Source of the DNA: Devosia ginsengisoli
GTDB taxonomy: Bacteria; Pseudomonadota; Alphaproteobacteria; Rhizobiales; Devosiaceae
DNA: 64,000 bases
Direction of reading: 5' to 3'
Assembly: GCF_007859655.1 (NCBI RefSeq)
Contig: NZ_CP042304.1
Coordinates: forward strand, 496,001-560,000
Positions 1-8,928 of the stretch are shown here, in pieces (the stretch's first letter is position 1; every line of letters begins with the position of its first letter). A program made the position numbers and the translations under genes. The notes under the pieces are model-generated. The model did not search any database. It saw nothing but the letters and a program-made list of their open reading frames with translations, and was not told the origin of the DNA.

Positions 1-3000
1 CCCACCTCGGCATTGGTCTCGAGGCTCGCGCGGATATAGGTCCCGATGCCGCCGAACCACAGCAGGTCCACCTCCGCCTTGAGAATGGCGGTCATCACCT
101 CGCCCGGCGTCGCATGCGCCACGCTCAGCCCCAGAGCCGCCTGCATTTCCGTGCTCAACGGGATCGATTTGAGCGAGCGCGAAAACACTCCGCCACCGGC
201 AGAGATCAGCCCCTTGTCATAGTCCTGCCAGCTCGAGCGGGGCAGGGCGAACAGCCGCTGCCTCTCGGCCATGCTCACCGCCGCGTCGGGATTGGGATCA
301 ATGAAGATGTCGCGGTGATCGAACGCCGCCACCAGCCGCGTCTGCGGCGACAGCATCATGCCATTGCCGAACACGTCGCCGCTCATGTCGCCCACGCCGA
401 CCGCCGTAAACGGCTGGCGCTGGATATCGCGATCCATTTCGCGGAAATGCCGCTTCACCGTTTCCCAGCCGCCCCGCGCCGTAATGCCCATTTCCTTGTG
501 GTCATAGCCGGCCGAGCCGCCGGAGGCGAAGGCGTCGCCCAGCCAGAAGCCACGCGATGTGGCAATCCCGTTGGCCGTGTCCGAAAAGCTCGCCGTGCCC
601 TTGTCCGCGGCTACCACCAGATAGGGGTCATCCCCGTCACGCCGCACCACGTCCCGCGGCGGCACCACTTCGCCATTGACCAGGTTGTCGGTCACGTCGA
701 GCAATGCCCCGATGAAGATCGTATAGGCCGCCGTGCCTTCCGCCTGGAACGCCTCGCGCGCCATGCCCGGCACCAGCCTTTTGGGCGCAAAACCACCCTT
801 GGCGCCCACGGGCACGATCACGGCATTCTTCACCTGCTGCGCCTTGACCAGCCCCAGCACTTCGGTGCGGAAATCCTCCGGCCGGTCCGACCAGCGGATG
901 CCGCCGCGCGCAATGGCGCCGAACCGCAGATGCACGCCCTCCACGCGCGGCGAATAGACCGAGATTTCCCGATAGGGCCGCGGCGCGGCCATGCCGTCCA
1001 CCTTGGCGCTGTCGAACTTGATGGCCAGCGCCGGCATCCGCCCGCCATCCGCATCCCGCTGGAACGCATTGGTCCGCACTGAGGCTTCCACCAGGTTCTG
1101 GAACCGGCGCACGATCGTGTCTTCATCCAGCGAGGCCATGGCGTCCAGCGCCGCCGCAATCCGGCCGCGCGCCGCGTCCGCCGCCGCTTCGCGGTCGGCT
1201 TCATCGGGGTCATGCAGCGCGTTGAACAAGGCCACCAGCGCCGCCGCCGCCTCGGCCTGCTTCACCAGCACGGCCGCGATATAGCGCTGCGAATAGGATA
1301 TCCCCACCTGCCGCAGATAGCGCGCCAGCGCCCGCAGCAAAGCCGCATCGGTCCAGCCCAGCGCGGTCCGGCTCACCAGCGTATTGAGCTGGTCGCTCTC
1401 GGCCAGCCCGTCCCACACCGCCAGCAGCCCCGCCTCGACGGCATCGCCCCGCGCCGCAGTATCGAACGCGCCGCCATCGGCCGGCGCCAGCACCATGTCG
1501 TGAAGATATCGCTCCACCCCGTCGCGCGGCACCACCGTATAGGTCCGCTCGTCGATCACCCGGAACCCGAACGCCTCCAGCATCGGCACGCGGTCGCTCA
1601 GCGGAATGGCGCTTTCCCGGTGGTAGAATTTGAGCCCCAGCGCGCCATCGGCCCCCTTGCGCTCCCGCAGGCGTATGGCCACGCCCGCGCCATCGCCCAG
1701 CCCGCGCAACACGGCAATATCCTCATGCGCGTCAGCCGCCGTATTGCGCGATTGATACGCCGCCGAAAACGCCCCGCGATAGTCACTGATCGAAGCCGGG
1801 TCGTCCGCCGTCGCCAGCAGCATGTCGCCGAAATTGCTGGTCAGCGCATCCACGCGCGCTTCCAGTTCCCCGCGGCTTGGCTGCGGCGTCGGCCCGGAAA
1901 CCCGGCCGATGATCACATGCAGCCGCACCAGCTCCCCCTCGGGGAAATGCGGATAAAACGCCGAAACTCGCCCGTCATAGGCCTGCGCTAGGTAGCGCGT
2001 AATGCGCGCCCGCGCTTCCCCGTCATAACGGTCGCGCGGCACATAGACGAGGATCGAGACGAAATTGTCGAACCGGTCGATACGCGGCAGCACCCGCACC
2101 CGCGGCCGGTCATAGAGCCCGGCAATCGCCCCGGCAAATTCGAACAATTGTTCGCTGCCGATCTGGAACAATTCGTCCCGCGGATAGGAATCCAGCGCGC
2201 TCAGCAGCGCCCGTCCATCATGCCCCAGCGGGTCCACGCCCGATTTGCGCATCACCTCGGCAATCTTGCGGCGGATAACAGGCACTTCGGTATGCGGCGT
2301 CGCCTGCGCCTGCGCCGTGAACAGGCCCACAATGCGCAATTCGCCCAGCGCCTTGCCGCCCTCGCCAAACAGCTTGATGCCCACATAATCCATATGCGCG
2401 CGCCGATGCACCCGCGCCCGCACATTGGCCTTGGTGACCAACAGCGGCTCGTCCGAGCCCATGAAGGCGCTGTGCTGCGGCGTCGTTTCCACGAAATTGG
2501 GCCCGCTGCGCAGCACCCGCATATCCGGGTCGCGCAATATGCCCAGCCCGCTGCCATCAACCGGCTCCAGCCCGTCGCCAGCAAGCCGGTATTCGCGCAT
2601 GCCCAGGAAGGTGAAATTGTGCTCGATCAGCCAGTCGAGAAAGCGCAGCGGCTCGTCCTTGCCCGAAGCCGGGCTCCGCTCCAGCGCGCCAATGGCCTGC
2701 CGCAGCCGGTCCAGCATCGGCTGCCAGTCGCGCACCGCCTGCGTCACCTCGGCCATCGTGGCCTCGATTTCCGCGGTCAGCGCATCCACATCGGCCACCG
2801 GATCGCTGTGGATATGCAGCACGCTCAGCGCCTGCCCGCTGGCCTCGCTCACCGCGCCGCCTTCCATGCGCACCACCGGGTGGGTGAACATGCGCACCGT
2901 GCCGCCCGCCGTCCGCAAAGCCGCCAGCGCGCTGTCCACGATGAAGGGCATGTCCGGCGAAATGATATCGAGCACCAGCGGATCGCCAGATTTCTGCGGC

Positions 3001-3221
3001 AGCGTAGCCGTCAGCCGGCTGTTGTCGCCCGAATAGGCCAGCAATTGCGCATAGGAATGCCGCAACGCGGCCTCAAACTGCTCCGGCTTCTGGCGCCCCA
3101 GGTCTTCGCTGTCGGTGGCCAGGATGGCCGCCTTGAAGAACCGGGCAAAGCCCGCATCACCATCAGCCAATGCCGCAGCCCGGTCCAGCAGTGCCGGACG
3201 GTTCGATTGACCCATATCCAT
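1..3221 (-). CDS. NAD-dependent glutamate dehydrogenase, large type (3' end outside window)
   Basis: Catabolic glutamate dehydrogenase of the 180-kDa class (about 1,600 residues). It oxidises glutamate to 2-oxoglutarate and ammonia with NAD in the cytosol. About 1,073 N-terminal residues are visible on the minus strand, and the C-terminus runs off the left edge. The frame starts MDMGQSNRPALLDRAAALAD. The N-terminal regulatory part contains the family stretch PFIVDSALAALRTAG. The dehydrogenase domain includes SPRVEGVHLRFGAIARGGIRWSDR, KNAVIVPVGAKGGF and GFWLGDAFASGGSAGYDHKEMGITARG, all characteristic of this class. Start ATG at 3221 has GGGGAG 7 nt upstream; an ATG two codons later is the alternative. 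It fits a cell living on amino acids, since PutA at 20624 also delivers glutamate. Identification is firm. Confidence 0.95.
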   Translation of the reverse strand, partial: MDMGQSNRPALLDRAAALADGDAGFARFFKAAILATDSEDLGRQKPEQFEAALRHSYAQLLAYSGDNSRLTATLPQKSGDPLVLDIISPDMPFIVDSALAALRTAGGTVRMFTHPVVRMEGGAVSEASGQALSVLHIHSDPVADVDALTAEIEATMAEVTQAVRDWQPMLDRLRQAIGALERSPASGKDEPLRFLDWLIEHNFTFLGMREYRLAGDGLEPVDGSGLGILRDPDMRVLRSGPNFVETTPQHSAFMGSDEPLLVTKANVRARVHRRAHMDYVGIKLFGEGGKALGELRIVGLFTAQAQATPHTEVPVIRRKIAEVMRKSGVDPLGHDGRALLSALDSYPRDELFQIGSEQLFEFAGAIAGLYDRPRVRVLPRIDRFDNFVSILVYVPRDRYDGEARARITRYLAQAYDGRVSAFYPHFPEGELVRLHVIIGRVSGPTPQPSRGELEARVDALTSNFGDMLLATADDPASISDYRGAFSAAYQSRNTAADAHEDIAVLRGLGDGAGVAIRLRERKGADGALGLKFYHRESAIPLSDRVPMLEAFGFRVIDERTYTVVPRDGVERYLHDMVLAPADGGAFDTAARGDAVEAGLLAVWDGLAESDQLNTLVSRTALGWTDAALLRALARYLRQVGISYSQRYIAAVLVKQAEAAAALVALFNALHDPDEADREAAADAARGRIAAALDAMASLDEDTIVRRFQNLVEASVRTNAFQRDADGGRMPALAIKFDSAKVDGMAAPRPYREISVYSPRVEGVHLRFGAIARGGIRWSDRPEDFRTEVLGLVKAQQVKNAVIVPVGAKGGFAPKRLVPGMAREAFQAEGTAAYTIFIGALLDVTDNLVNGEVVPPRDVVRRDGDDPYLVVAADKGTASFSDTANGIATSRGFWLGDAFASGGSAGYDHKEMGITARGGWETVKRHFREMDRDIQRQPFTAVGVGDMSGDVFGNGMMLSPQTRLVAAFDHRDIFIDPNPDAAVSMAERQRLFALPRSSWQDYDKGLISAGGGVFSRSLKSIPLSTEMQAALGLSVAHATPGEVMTAILKAEVDLLWFGGIGTYIRASLETNAEV

Positions 3222-3526
3222 TCATCGACTCCCCAACTCGCCTGACCACTCTAGCAGCCTGCCTGCCCCTGTCTGCCATCCCTTCGCACAATAGTGACGC
3301 TCCGCGATGCCTCGGTGACATCGGCCATAAAATTAGCGCTTCGGTCATACTCTGGAATGAATTTGCGCAATAATGCGTATCGGACCCCTCACGATGGTCC
3401 TTTTCTCGATCCTGTTACGAATGCAGCAAAATGTTTTCTCCGCGCCGCGATTGGCGCGAGTGCTCGCCTTGCGATACACTACTCGTCTGGTAGTCTTTTA
3501 CTCATTCGATCTCAGCGGAGACAGAG

Positions 3527-4555
3527 ATGAAGAACGCACCGAAATTTATTGCCTATGCTGCCCTCGCCGCGTCCCTGACGTTTGGTTTCGCGGTGACGGC
3601 GCATGGTCAGGACCGCACGCTGATCAATGTCAGCTACGATCCCACCCGCGAGCTCTATCAGCAGTTCAACGAGGCCTTTGTCGCCCACTGGCAGGAAACC
3701 ACCGGCGAAACGGTCGCCGTTCAGGTGACCCATGGCGGCTCCGGCGCCCAGGCCCGCACCGTCATCGATGGTCTGGAAGCCGATGTGGTCACCCTGGCGC
3801 TGGAATCCGACATCAACGCCATTTCCGACGAGGCGCCCAACCTGATCCCGGCCGATTGGCGCGGCACGCTCGAAAACAACAACGCCCCCTATACCTCGAC
3901 CATCGTCTTCCTGGTCCGCAAGGGCAATCCCAAGGGTCTCGCCGATTGGGGCGATCTGATCCAGGACGGCGTCGAAGTCATCACGCCCAATCCCAAGACC
4001 TCGGGCGGCGCCCGCTGGAACCTGCTTGCCGCCTGGGCCTGGGCCAAGGCGCAGCCCGGCGGCTCCGACGAAACCGCCCAGGCCTTCGTCACCGAGCTCT
4101 ATAAGCACGTCCCCGTGCTCGATACCGGCGCCCGCGGCTCCACCACCACTTTCGTCCAGCGCGGCATCGGCGATGTCCTGCTCGCCTGGGAAAACGAGGC
4201 CTATCTGGCGCTCAACGAACTCGGCCCCGACGCCTTCGACATCGTGACGCCCTCGATCTCGATCCTGGCCGAACCCCCGGTCGCCCTGGTGACAGGTAAT
4301 GCCGAGAAAAAGGGCAATACCGACCTGGCCCAGGCCTATCTCGAATATCTCTATTCCCCCGAAGGCCAGGCCATCGCCGCCGCCAACTACTACCGCCCCT
4401 TCAAGCCCGAATTGGCCAACCCTGATGACATCGCCCGCTTCGGCGAGGTCAACCTCGTGACCATCGAGGATTTCGGTGGCTGGCGCGAAGCCCAACCCCA
4501 CTTCTTCGGCGACGGCGGCATCTTCGACCAGATCTACACCGGCACCCCACAGTAA
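3527..4555 (+). CDS. sbp: Sulfate ABC transporter substrate-binding protein
   Basis: Periplasmic sulfate-binding protein that delivers sulfate (possibly thiosulfate) to the CysTWA importer. It has 342 residues and a Sec signal peptide of about 27 residues ending near AVTAHG. The mature N-terminus carries the family signature [18 protein letters not shown], followed by [25 protein letters not shown] and a C-terminal [11 protein letters not shown], all typical of Sbp/CysP. GGAG lies 8 nt before the ATG. The gene stands alone with its own terminator. Its partner genes cysT, cysW and cysA begin 3.5 kb downstream behind unrelated genes, whereas in many proteobacteria sbp is directly adjacent. The family is certain; sulfate versus thiosulfate preference is not decided. 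Confidence 0.94.
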   Translation: MKNAPKFIAYAALAASLTFGFAVTAHGQDRTLINVSYDPTRELYQQFNEAFVAHWQETTGETVAVQVTHGGSGAQARTVIDGLEADVVTLALESDINAISDEAPNLIPADWRGTLENNNAPYTSTIVFLVRKGNPKGLADWGDLIQDGVEVITPNPKTSGGARWNLLAAWAWAKAQPGGSDETAQAFVTELYKHVPVLDTGARGSTTTFVQRGIGDVLLAWENEAYLALNELGPDAFDIVTPSISILAEPPVALVTGNAEKKGNTDLAQAYLEYLYSPEGQAIAAANYYRPFKPELANPDDIARFGEVNLVTIEDFGGWREAQPHFFGDGGIFDQIYTGTPQ

Positions 4556-4569
4556 GCGCCAGACATCAA

Positions 4570-4595
4570 CGCCGGCCCTCGAGGCCGGCGTTTTT
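4570..4595 (+). terminator. Rho-independent terminator of sbp
   Basis: A perfect 8-bp stem, CGCCGGCC/GGCCGGCG, with a 5-nt loop is followed by five T residues. It lies 15 nt after the sbp stop codon, so sbp is probably a single-gene transcript. Confidence 0.85.
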
Positions 4596-4620
4596 GTTTG
4601 AACTGGGAGTGAGCAATCAC

Positions 4621-4713
4621 GAGTGGAGCCACCCCTCGCCCCTTGCGGGAGAGGGTGTAATTTCTTCGTCCAGAAGAAATTACGGGTGAGGGGTTCTCTC
4701 CACGAGTCCGACA
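4621..4713. repeat. Family A palindromic repeat, left half
   Basis: GC-rich interspersed element. CCCCTCGCCC at the left pairs with GGGTGAGGGG at the right. A central hairpin has arms AATTTCTTC/GAAGAAATT around the loop GTCCA. This copy lacks the second half (CCCTCATCCGCCCTTCGGGC...) found in other copies. It lies between two convergent genes. Related copies are at 13139, 19726, 24101, 39672 and 53318. Confidence 0.85.
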
Positions 4714-4722
4714 CGCGTGAGG

Positions 4723-5007
4723 CTAGTGCACCGTCGTCGGCGGCATCTCGGGAATTTCCTCCCCGTCACTGCCCACCTTCGGCCCCGCCCAGAACACCAG
4801 ATACAGCAGCTCTTCCCCCGCTGCGTCGGTGATCTCGATCGACCGCGGTATCCGCGTATCGCCGCCCGTGCTCGCCGCGCGCTCGACAATGGCCTTGGCC
4901 AGGGCCGCCGCATTGTGCTCGGCCGCTTCCAGGTCCGGCAGCTCGCTGCCGTCAGTGTCGCGGATCAGTTCGTCATCGGTGCGATAGTGAAAATAGAACC
5001 GGGGCAT
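4723..5007 (-). CDS. DUF6894 family small protein
   Basis: Small 94-residue cytosolic protein beginning MPRFYFHYRTDDELIRDTDG, the standard opening of the DUF6894 family found in many Hyphomicrobiales. The middle holds LPDLEAAEHNAAALAKAIVE, and the C-terminus has an acidic hydrophobic strand EELLYLVF. Function is unknown for the family. The start at 5007 was chosen because GAGGGAGG sits 5 nt upstream and because the family begins with MPRF/MPRY; the frame stays open upstream but shows no family similarity. It runs in the same direction as the flavin reductase gene, 92 nt behind it, and could be co-transcribed. Confidence 0.85.
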   Translation of the reverse strand: MPRFYFHYRTDDELIRDTDGSELPDLEAAEHNAAALAKAIVERAASTGGDTRIPRSIEITDAAGEELLYLVFWAGPKVGSDGEEIPEMPPTTVH

Positions 5008-5099
5008 AAGGGCCTCCCTCGACGGAGGAAACGTCAAAGCCGGCAGGGAGTTGCCGGCGCGACGCAATCGATTGTGTGAGCTTGGCAGCTTCGCGCCCG

Positions 5100-5651
5100 T
5101 CAGTCGAGCCCGGTTAGCCCGCGATAATCGTGCCGCTGCCACAGCAGCGGCGAGCGGCTGGCCGTCGTCTCCGTCTCGATGATGGCGCCGGCAAACAGCA
5201 CATGGGTGCCCGTCTCGATCGAGCCGATCACATCGCAATCGAGCGCCGTCACCGCTCCCAGCAACATCGGATGCCCGGACGGCCACTGGCTCCATTGCCC
5301 GGCATTGAACCGCTCTTCCGGCTCCACCCGCCCGGCAAAGGCATCGGCCACCGCGGCCTGGTCATCCGCCAGCAGCGCCAGCGAAAAGCCCCCGGTCTTG
5401 GCGATCAGGTCGGCCAGCCGGCTCATGATGTCGATGGAAATCAGCACGGTCGGCGGGTTCATCGACAGCGACAGCATGGACGTCACCGTCCGCCCGATCC
5501 GCTCGTCGCCGCGTCGCGCCGTCACCACGCTCACTGTTGTCGCCATACCGGACATGGCGGCTCGGAATTCGGCATTGCCCACCACCGGTTGCCGGGGCGG
5601 ACGCAGGCGCATGGCGTCGGGCAGGTCGAAATCGGCCATAACTATATTCAC
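5100..5651 (-). CDS. Flavin reductase domain protein (HpaC-like)
   Basis: Protein of 183 residues with the flavin reductase-like FMN-binding fold, found in NAD(P)H:flavin reductase components of two-component monooxygenases. Family features are FRAAMSGMATTVSVVTA near the N-terminus, RIGRTVTSMLSLSMNPPTVLIS, FSLALLADDQAAVADAFAGR, and the terminal segment LLWQRHDYRGLTG. It would pass reduced FMN/FAD to a partner oxygenase, but no oxygenase gene is adjacent, so the partner is unknown. The long form starts at GTG 5651; an ATG at 5639 (MADFDLPDAM) is an equally plausible start. Identification to family is good; substrate is open. Confidence 0.85.
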   Translation of the reverse strand: MNIVMADFDLPDAMRLRPPRQPVVGNAEFRAAMSGMATTVSVVTARRGDERIGRTVTSMLSLSMNPPTVLISIDIMSRLADLIAKTGGFSLALLADDQAAVADAFAGRVEPEERFNAGQWSQWPSGHPMLLGAVTALDCDVIGSIETGTHVLFAGAIIETETTASRSPLLWQRHDYRGLTGLD

Positions 5652-5692
5652 GATTCTTCTCGACGTGCGTTTGTTCTACCCAACGGGTCGTC

Positions 5693-5765
5693 CCCGCGAA
5701 AGCGGGAACCTCTGTTTTGACCGACCCATCCCACCCACGATGTCACCCCGGCCTTGAGCCGGGGT
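5693..5765. repeat. Two short GC palindromes downstream of sodB
   Basis: CCCGC-GAAA-GCGGG lies at 5693-5706 and ACCCCGGC-CTTGA-GCCGGGGT at 5745-5765. Both are common alphaproteobacterial intergenic palindromes. They fill the gap between the 5' end of the flavin reductase gene and the 3' end of sodB, and the second could act as a weak terminator for sodB. Confidence 0.6.
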
Positions 5766-5799
5766 CCATCTTGAGATTTGGGAGCGGCCGCCGGGACAC

Positions 5800-6402
5800 C
5801 TAGCCCAGGTTCGCTTCCGCGAATTCATAATTCGCCAGCTTGTCGAGGAAGTTGCTCACATAATCCGGCCGCCGATTGCGGAAATCGACATAATAGCTGT
5901 GCTCCCACACATCGAGCCCCAGCAGCGGCTTGCCTTCGCCCGTCGCCAGCGGATTGGACCCATTGGCCGTCTTGGTCACCTTGAGCTTGCCATCCGTCCC
6001 CAGCACCAGCCAGGCCCAGCCCGAACCGAACTGCGTCGTCGCGGCGGTCTTGAACGCATCCTTGAACGCATCCACCGAGCCGAAATCATCAGCGATCTTG
6101 CTTTCCAGCTTGCCCGGCAGGGCGCCGCCCTTGGGCGACAGCGCATTCCAGAAATGGATGTGGTTCCAGTGCTGCCCGGCATTGTTGAACACCGGCGCCA
6201 GGTCCGCCTTGCCATTGGCAAAGGCAATGATCTCTTCCAGCGACTTGCCGGCCAGGTCGGCATTTTTCTCCACGAATCCGTTGAGCGCGGTCACATAGGC
6301 CTGGTGATGCTTGTCGTGATGCAGCTCCAGCGTTTCCTGGCTCATGCCGCGCTCGGCCAGGGCAGCATGGGCATAGGGCAGGGCGGGAAGTTCAAAAGCC
6401 AT
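5800..6402 (-). CDS. sodB: Superoxide dismutase, Fe/Mn type
   Basis: Cytosolic Fe- or Mn-dependent superoxide dismutase of 200 residues, the usual length. It converts superoxide to oxygen and peroxide. Metal-binding landmarks are visible in order: the first histidine in LELHHDKHHQAYV, the second in AGQHWNHIHFWNAL, and the Asp and His in GLDVWEHSYYVDFRN. GSGWAWLV precedes the last motif. The order AGQHWNH resembles iron-type enzymes, but metal cannot be fixed by eye. AAGGA lies 9 nt before the start. It is divergently transcribed from a probable Fe-S cluster regulator and a truncated hemoglobin, suggesting a shared oxidative or nitrosative stress promoter region. Confidence 0.95.
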   Translation of the reverse strand: MAFELPALPYAHAALAERGMSQETLELHHDKHHQAYVTALNGFVEKNADLAGKSLEEIIAFANGKADLAPVFNNAGQHWNHIHFWNALSPKGGALPGKLESKIADDFGSVDAFKDAFKTAATTQFGSGWAWLVLGTDGKLKVTKTANGSNPLATGEGKPLLGLDVWEHSYYVDFRNRRPDYVSNFLDKLANYEFAEANLG

Positions 6403-6473
6403 TTCGGGTTCCTTTCGCTGGATCGGGGATGCGACAACTCCGGCGCTTGCATTCCGCCGCGTCGCCGTTTATT

Positions 6474-6528
6474 CCAAGTGATGACTTTGAAAACCGCTGG
6501 CGCCAATATGTCAAGCCACAACTTGGAA
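6474..6528. promoter_or_regulatory. Inverted repeat between sodB and the Fe-S regulator
   Basis: TTCCAAGT at 6474-6481 and ACTTGGAA at 6521-6528 form perfect 8-nt arms 39 nt apart. They bracket the start region of the regulator gene and lie upstream of sodB on the other strand. This is suggestive of operator half-sites for autoregulation, but position and spacing are the only evidence. Confidence 0.35.
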
Positions 6529-7203
6529 AATGTTGCCCCACGCGACGCAACCACCGAAAGCGTGAGCTGGTCGCCGCGCAGCGCGGCCGAGCGGGTGCTG
6601 ATGGCGCTCAAGATGCATGGCGCGCTGTCGGCTTCCGCCCTCGGCACCAGGCTCGGCACCACAGGCGAAGCCGCCCGCCAGCAGCTCGCCCGTCTCGCCG
6701 AGGACGGCCTCGTCGTCGCCACCAGCGAAGCCAAGGGGGTAGGGCGCCCCACCCAGAGCTGGAGCCTCACGCCCGCTGCCCAGTCGCGCTTTCCCGACAC
6801 CCATGCCGCGCTGACAGTGCAACTGCTCGGCATCATCAAGGGCTCGCTGGGCGAAGAGGCGCTCGATACCCTGATTTCCATCCGCGAGGCCGAAACCCGC
6901 GCCGCCTACGAGACCGAACTGGCCGACCGCACTACCCTGCGCGACAAGGTCGCCGCCCTGGCCGATCTGCGCTCCGCCGAAGGCTATATGGCCGATTGGC
7001 GCGAGGAGCCCGACGGTTCCCTTGTTCTCATCGAAAATCACTGCCCCATCTGCGCCGCCGCCACCGCCTGCCAAGGCTTCTGCCGCGCCGAGCTCGACGT
7101 TTTCCGCGCCGTACTTGGCCCCGGCGCCGAAATCGTCCGCAACGAACATATCGTCAATGGCGGCCGCCGCTGCAGCTACGCCATCCGCGAGGCTGACGCA
7201 TGA
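6481..7203 (+). CDS. SufR-like winged-helix regulator with C-terminal cysteine cluster
   Basis: Transcriptional regulator of about 240 residues. The N-terminal half has an ArsR/DeoR-like winged helix (AAERVLMALKMHGALSASAL, then GEAARQQLARLAEDGLVVA and a GVGRPTQSWSLT wing). The C-terminal half carries C-P-I-C, then C-x3-C, then RRCSY. The arrangement CPIC...CQGFC...C matches Fe-S cluster-sensing SufR-type regulators. ATG 6481 is used; ATG 6508 is an alternative, and neither has a strong ribosome-binding site. Its stop overlaps the start of the hemoglobin gene (ATGA), so the two are co-translated. Known: SufR senses Fe-S cluster status. Inferred: here it may sense NO or superoxide damage. Confidence 0.78.
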   Translation: MTLKTAGANMSSHNLENVAPRDATTESVSWSPRSAAERVLMALKMHGALSASALGTRLGTTGEAARQQLARLAEDGLVVATSEAKGVGRPTQSWSLTPAAQSRFPDTHAALTVQLLGIIKGSLGEEALDTLISIREAETRAAYETELADRTTLRDKVAALADLRSAEGYMADWREEPDGSLVLIENHCPICAAATACQGFCRAELDVFRAVLGPGAEIVRNEHIVNGGRRCSYAIREADA

Positions 7204-7691
7204 GCGACTCCAATCCGCGCCCACCTGTCGGCACCCGCCACCAGCGCGTCGGCTGGGAAACCCCCGAAGGCCTCGACGAAGCCATGATCCGCGCGGTGGT
7301 CGACAGCTTCTACGCCGATGTGCGCCGCGATCCCCTGATCGGCCCCATCTTCAATCGCATCATCGCCCCCGAAGCCTGGCCGCATCATCTCGATCTCATC
7401 GCCGATTTCTGGAGCTCCATGCTATTAGGCACTGGCCGCTACGGCGGCCGGCCCATGCCCAAGCACATGGCTATTCCCGAATTGGCCGACCCCCATTTCA
7501 TGCGCTGGCTGGCTTTGTTCCGCCGCACCGTGGAAAGCCTCTGCCCGCCCGATATCGCTGCGCTCTTCGTCGAGCGTTCCGAGCGCATCGGCAATTCCTT
7601 CCGCATGAACATCGCCATGCGCCGCGGCGAAGACATCACCGCCATGGCCCCCCTCCAGCGCGAAACCCCGCTCTGGACCCCGCCGCGCTAG
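7200..7691 (+). CDS. Group III truncated hemoglobin
   Basis: Heme protein of 163 residues. It matches group III truncated globins: VVDSFYADVRRDPLIGPIFNRII, WPHHLDLIADFWSSMLLGTGRYGGRPMPKH, and the late helix FVERSERIGNSFRMNI. The histidine of PMPKH is the likely proximal heme ligand by family knowledge. Such proteins bind oxygen or NO and some protect against nitrosative stress. The start codon overlaps the upstream regulator stop by ATGA, implying translational coupling. A globin cotranscribed with a Fe-S-type sensor and divergent from sodB suggests NO/superoxide handling; that role is inference. Confidence 0.88.
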   Translation: MSDSNPRPPVGTRHQRVGWETPEGLDEAMIRAVVDSFYADVRRDPLIGPIFNRIIAPEAWPHHLDLIADFWSSMLLGTGRYGGRPMPKHMAIPELADPHFMRWLALFRRTVESLCPPDIAALFVERSERIGNSFRMNIAMRRGEDITAMAPLQRETPLWTPPR

Positions 7692-7723
7692 TTGAAGGCG
7701 CGATTTCTTTCTATCGGCTCCTG

Positions 7724-7800
7724 CCCACCCTCCCCCTTGAGGGGAGGGTAGCGGCGCCTGGCCCGTAGGGCCTTGGCAAAGCTAGGGAGGGGGTGTCGAG
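7724..7800. repeat. Family C palindromic repeat
   Basis: CCCACCCTCCCCCTTGAGGGG opens the element and GCTAGGGAGGGGGTGTCGA closes it. An inner palindrome around GGCCCGTAGGGCC lies between. Close relatives are at 27651-27828, 53488-53565 and 56448-56522. The 200 nt that follow, up to cysT, hold AT-richer sequence with no gene and presumably carry the cysTWA promoter. Confidence 0.8.
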
Positions 7801-8058
7801 GGTTCCACGAACGAAACCTTTGCGGAACCTCTGGCTGCGCCCACGCACCATTATTCTCCCCATCCCCCAATCCGCCGCCTCAAACCCCGCCGAAATCTTC
7901 CCAGCCCCGCCATTCTGGAAATTTTTTCTCTCCACATTTAACCAAACGCCATTGCTGAACCTTGAGAAACTCGACTGGGACGATAGAGTTATTGTCGCCG
8001 AACCGGGTTGAGAGGTCGACATGTACTGCGCCGAATCTGCCGCATCCAGGGCCGCCGC

Positions 8059-8928
8059 TTGAGCGCCGCCGTTTCGCTTGCGCCACGTCGGGGCTGGAGT
8101 TTTCGCCAACCCAGTGTCATCCCGGGCTTCGGGCTGACGCTCGGTTTCACGCTGACCTATTTCTCGCTGATCATCCTCATCCCGCTGCTCGCGCTGGCCA
8201 TCCGCTCCGCTGGTCTCGGCCCCGAGGGCTTCTGGAAAGCCGCCACCGATCCGCGCGTGCTCGGCTCGCTCCGCGTCAGCTTCGTCACCGCGCTCATCGC
8301 TGCTGGCGTCAATGTCGTCTTTGGCACGCTGATCGCCTGGGTCCTGGTGCGCTACCGCTTCCCCGGCCGCCGCATCTTCGATGCCATCATCGACCTGCCT
8401 TTTGCCCTGCCCACCGCCGTCGCCGGCATTGCGCTGACCGCTATCTACGCCCCCAATGGCACGATCGGCGCCCTGTTCGCGCCGCTCGGCTGGCGCATCG
8501 CCTACACCCCGGCCGGCATCGTCATCGCCATGATTTTCATCGGCCTGCCTTTCGTCGTCCGCACCATCCAGCCCATCCTCGAAGAGGTGAGCCATGAGGT
8601 CGAGGAAGCCAGCGCCACCCTCGGCGCCAGCCGCTTCCAGACCGTCATCCGCATCATCCTGCCCAGCCTCATGCCCGCCATTCTCACCGGCTTCGCTCTG
8701 GCTTTCGCCCGCGGCGTCGGCGAATACGGCTCCATTATCTTCATCGCCGGCAATATCCCCTTCGTCTCCGAAATTGCCCCGTTGTTGATCTATATCCGCC
8801 TGCAGGAATTCAACTATGTCGGCGCCACCGTCATCGCCACGGTCATGCTGCTGCTGTCCTTCGCGCTGCTCTTCGTCATCAACCTGATCCAGGCCTGGTC
8901 GCGCCGGAGGTATGGCTATGGCAACTAA
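8059..8928 (+). CDS. cysT: Sulfate ABC transporter permease CysT
   Basis: Inner-membrane permease of the sulfate importer, about 289 residues with six hydrophobic segments. Family landmarks are the entry motif [40 protein letters not shown] in the middle, the ATPase-coupling EAA-type loop [22 protein letters not shown], and [19 protein letters not shown] at 8059 ([12 protein letters not shown]) was chosen because it gives the length usual for CysT and has CCAGGG upstream. The frame is open to a TTG at 8008, which would add 17 residues. cysW starts before the cysT stop (17-nt overlap), consistent with one transcript. Confidence 0.9.
   Translation: MSAAVSLAPRRGWSFRQPSVIPGFGLTLGFTLTYFSLIILIPLLALAIRSAGLGPEGFWKAATDPRVLGSLRVSFVTALIAAGVNVVFGTLIAWVLVRYRFPGRRIFDAIIDLPFALPTAVAGIALTAIYAPNGTIGALFAPLGWRIAYTPAGIVIAMIFIGLPFVVRTIQPILEEVSHEVEEASATLGASRFQTVIRIILPSLMPAILTGFALAFARGVGEYGSIIFIAGNIPFVSEIAPLLIYIRLQEFNYVGATVIATVMLLLSFALLFVINLIQAWSRRRYGYGN

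Noticed and set aside
114..3245. Plus-strand frames of 200-365 codons across the first 3.2 kb
   Set aside because: The minus strand encodes a continuous NAD-glutamate dehydrogenase through the entire stretch; the plus frames are its shadows.
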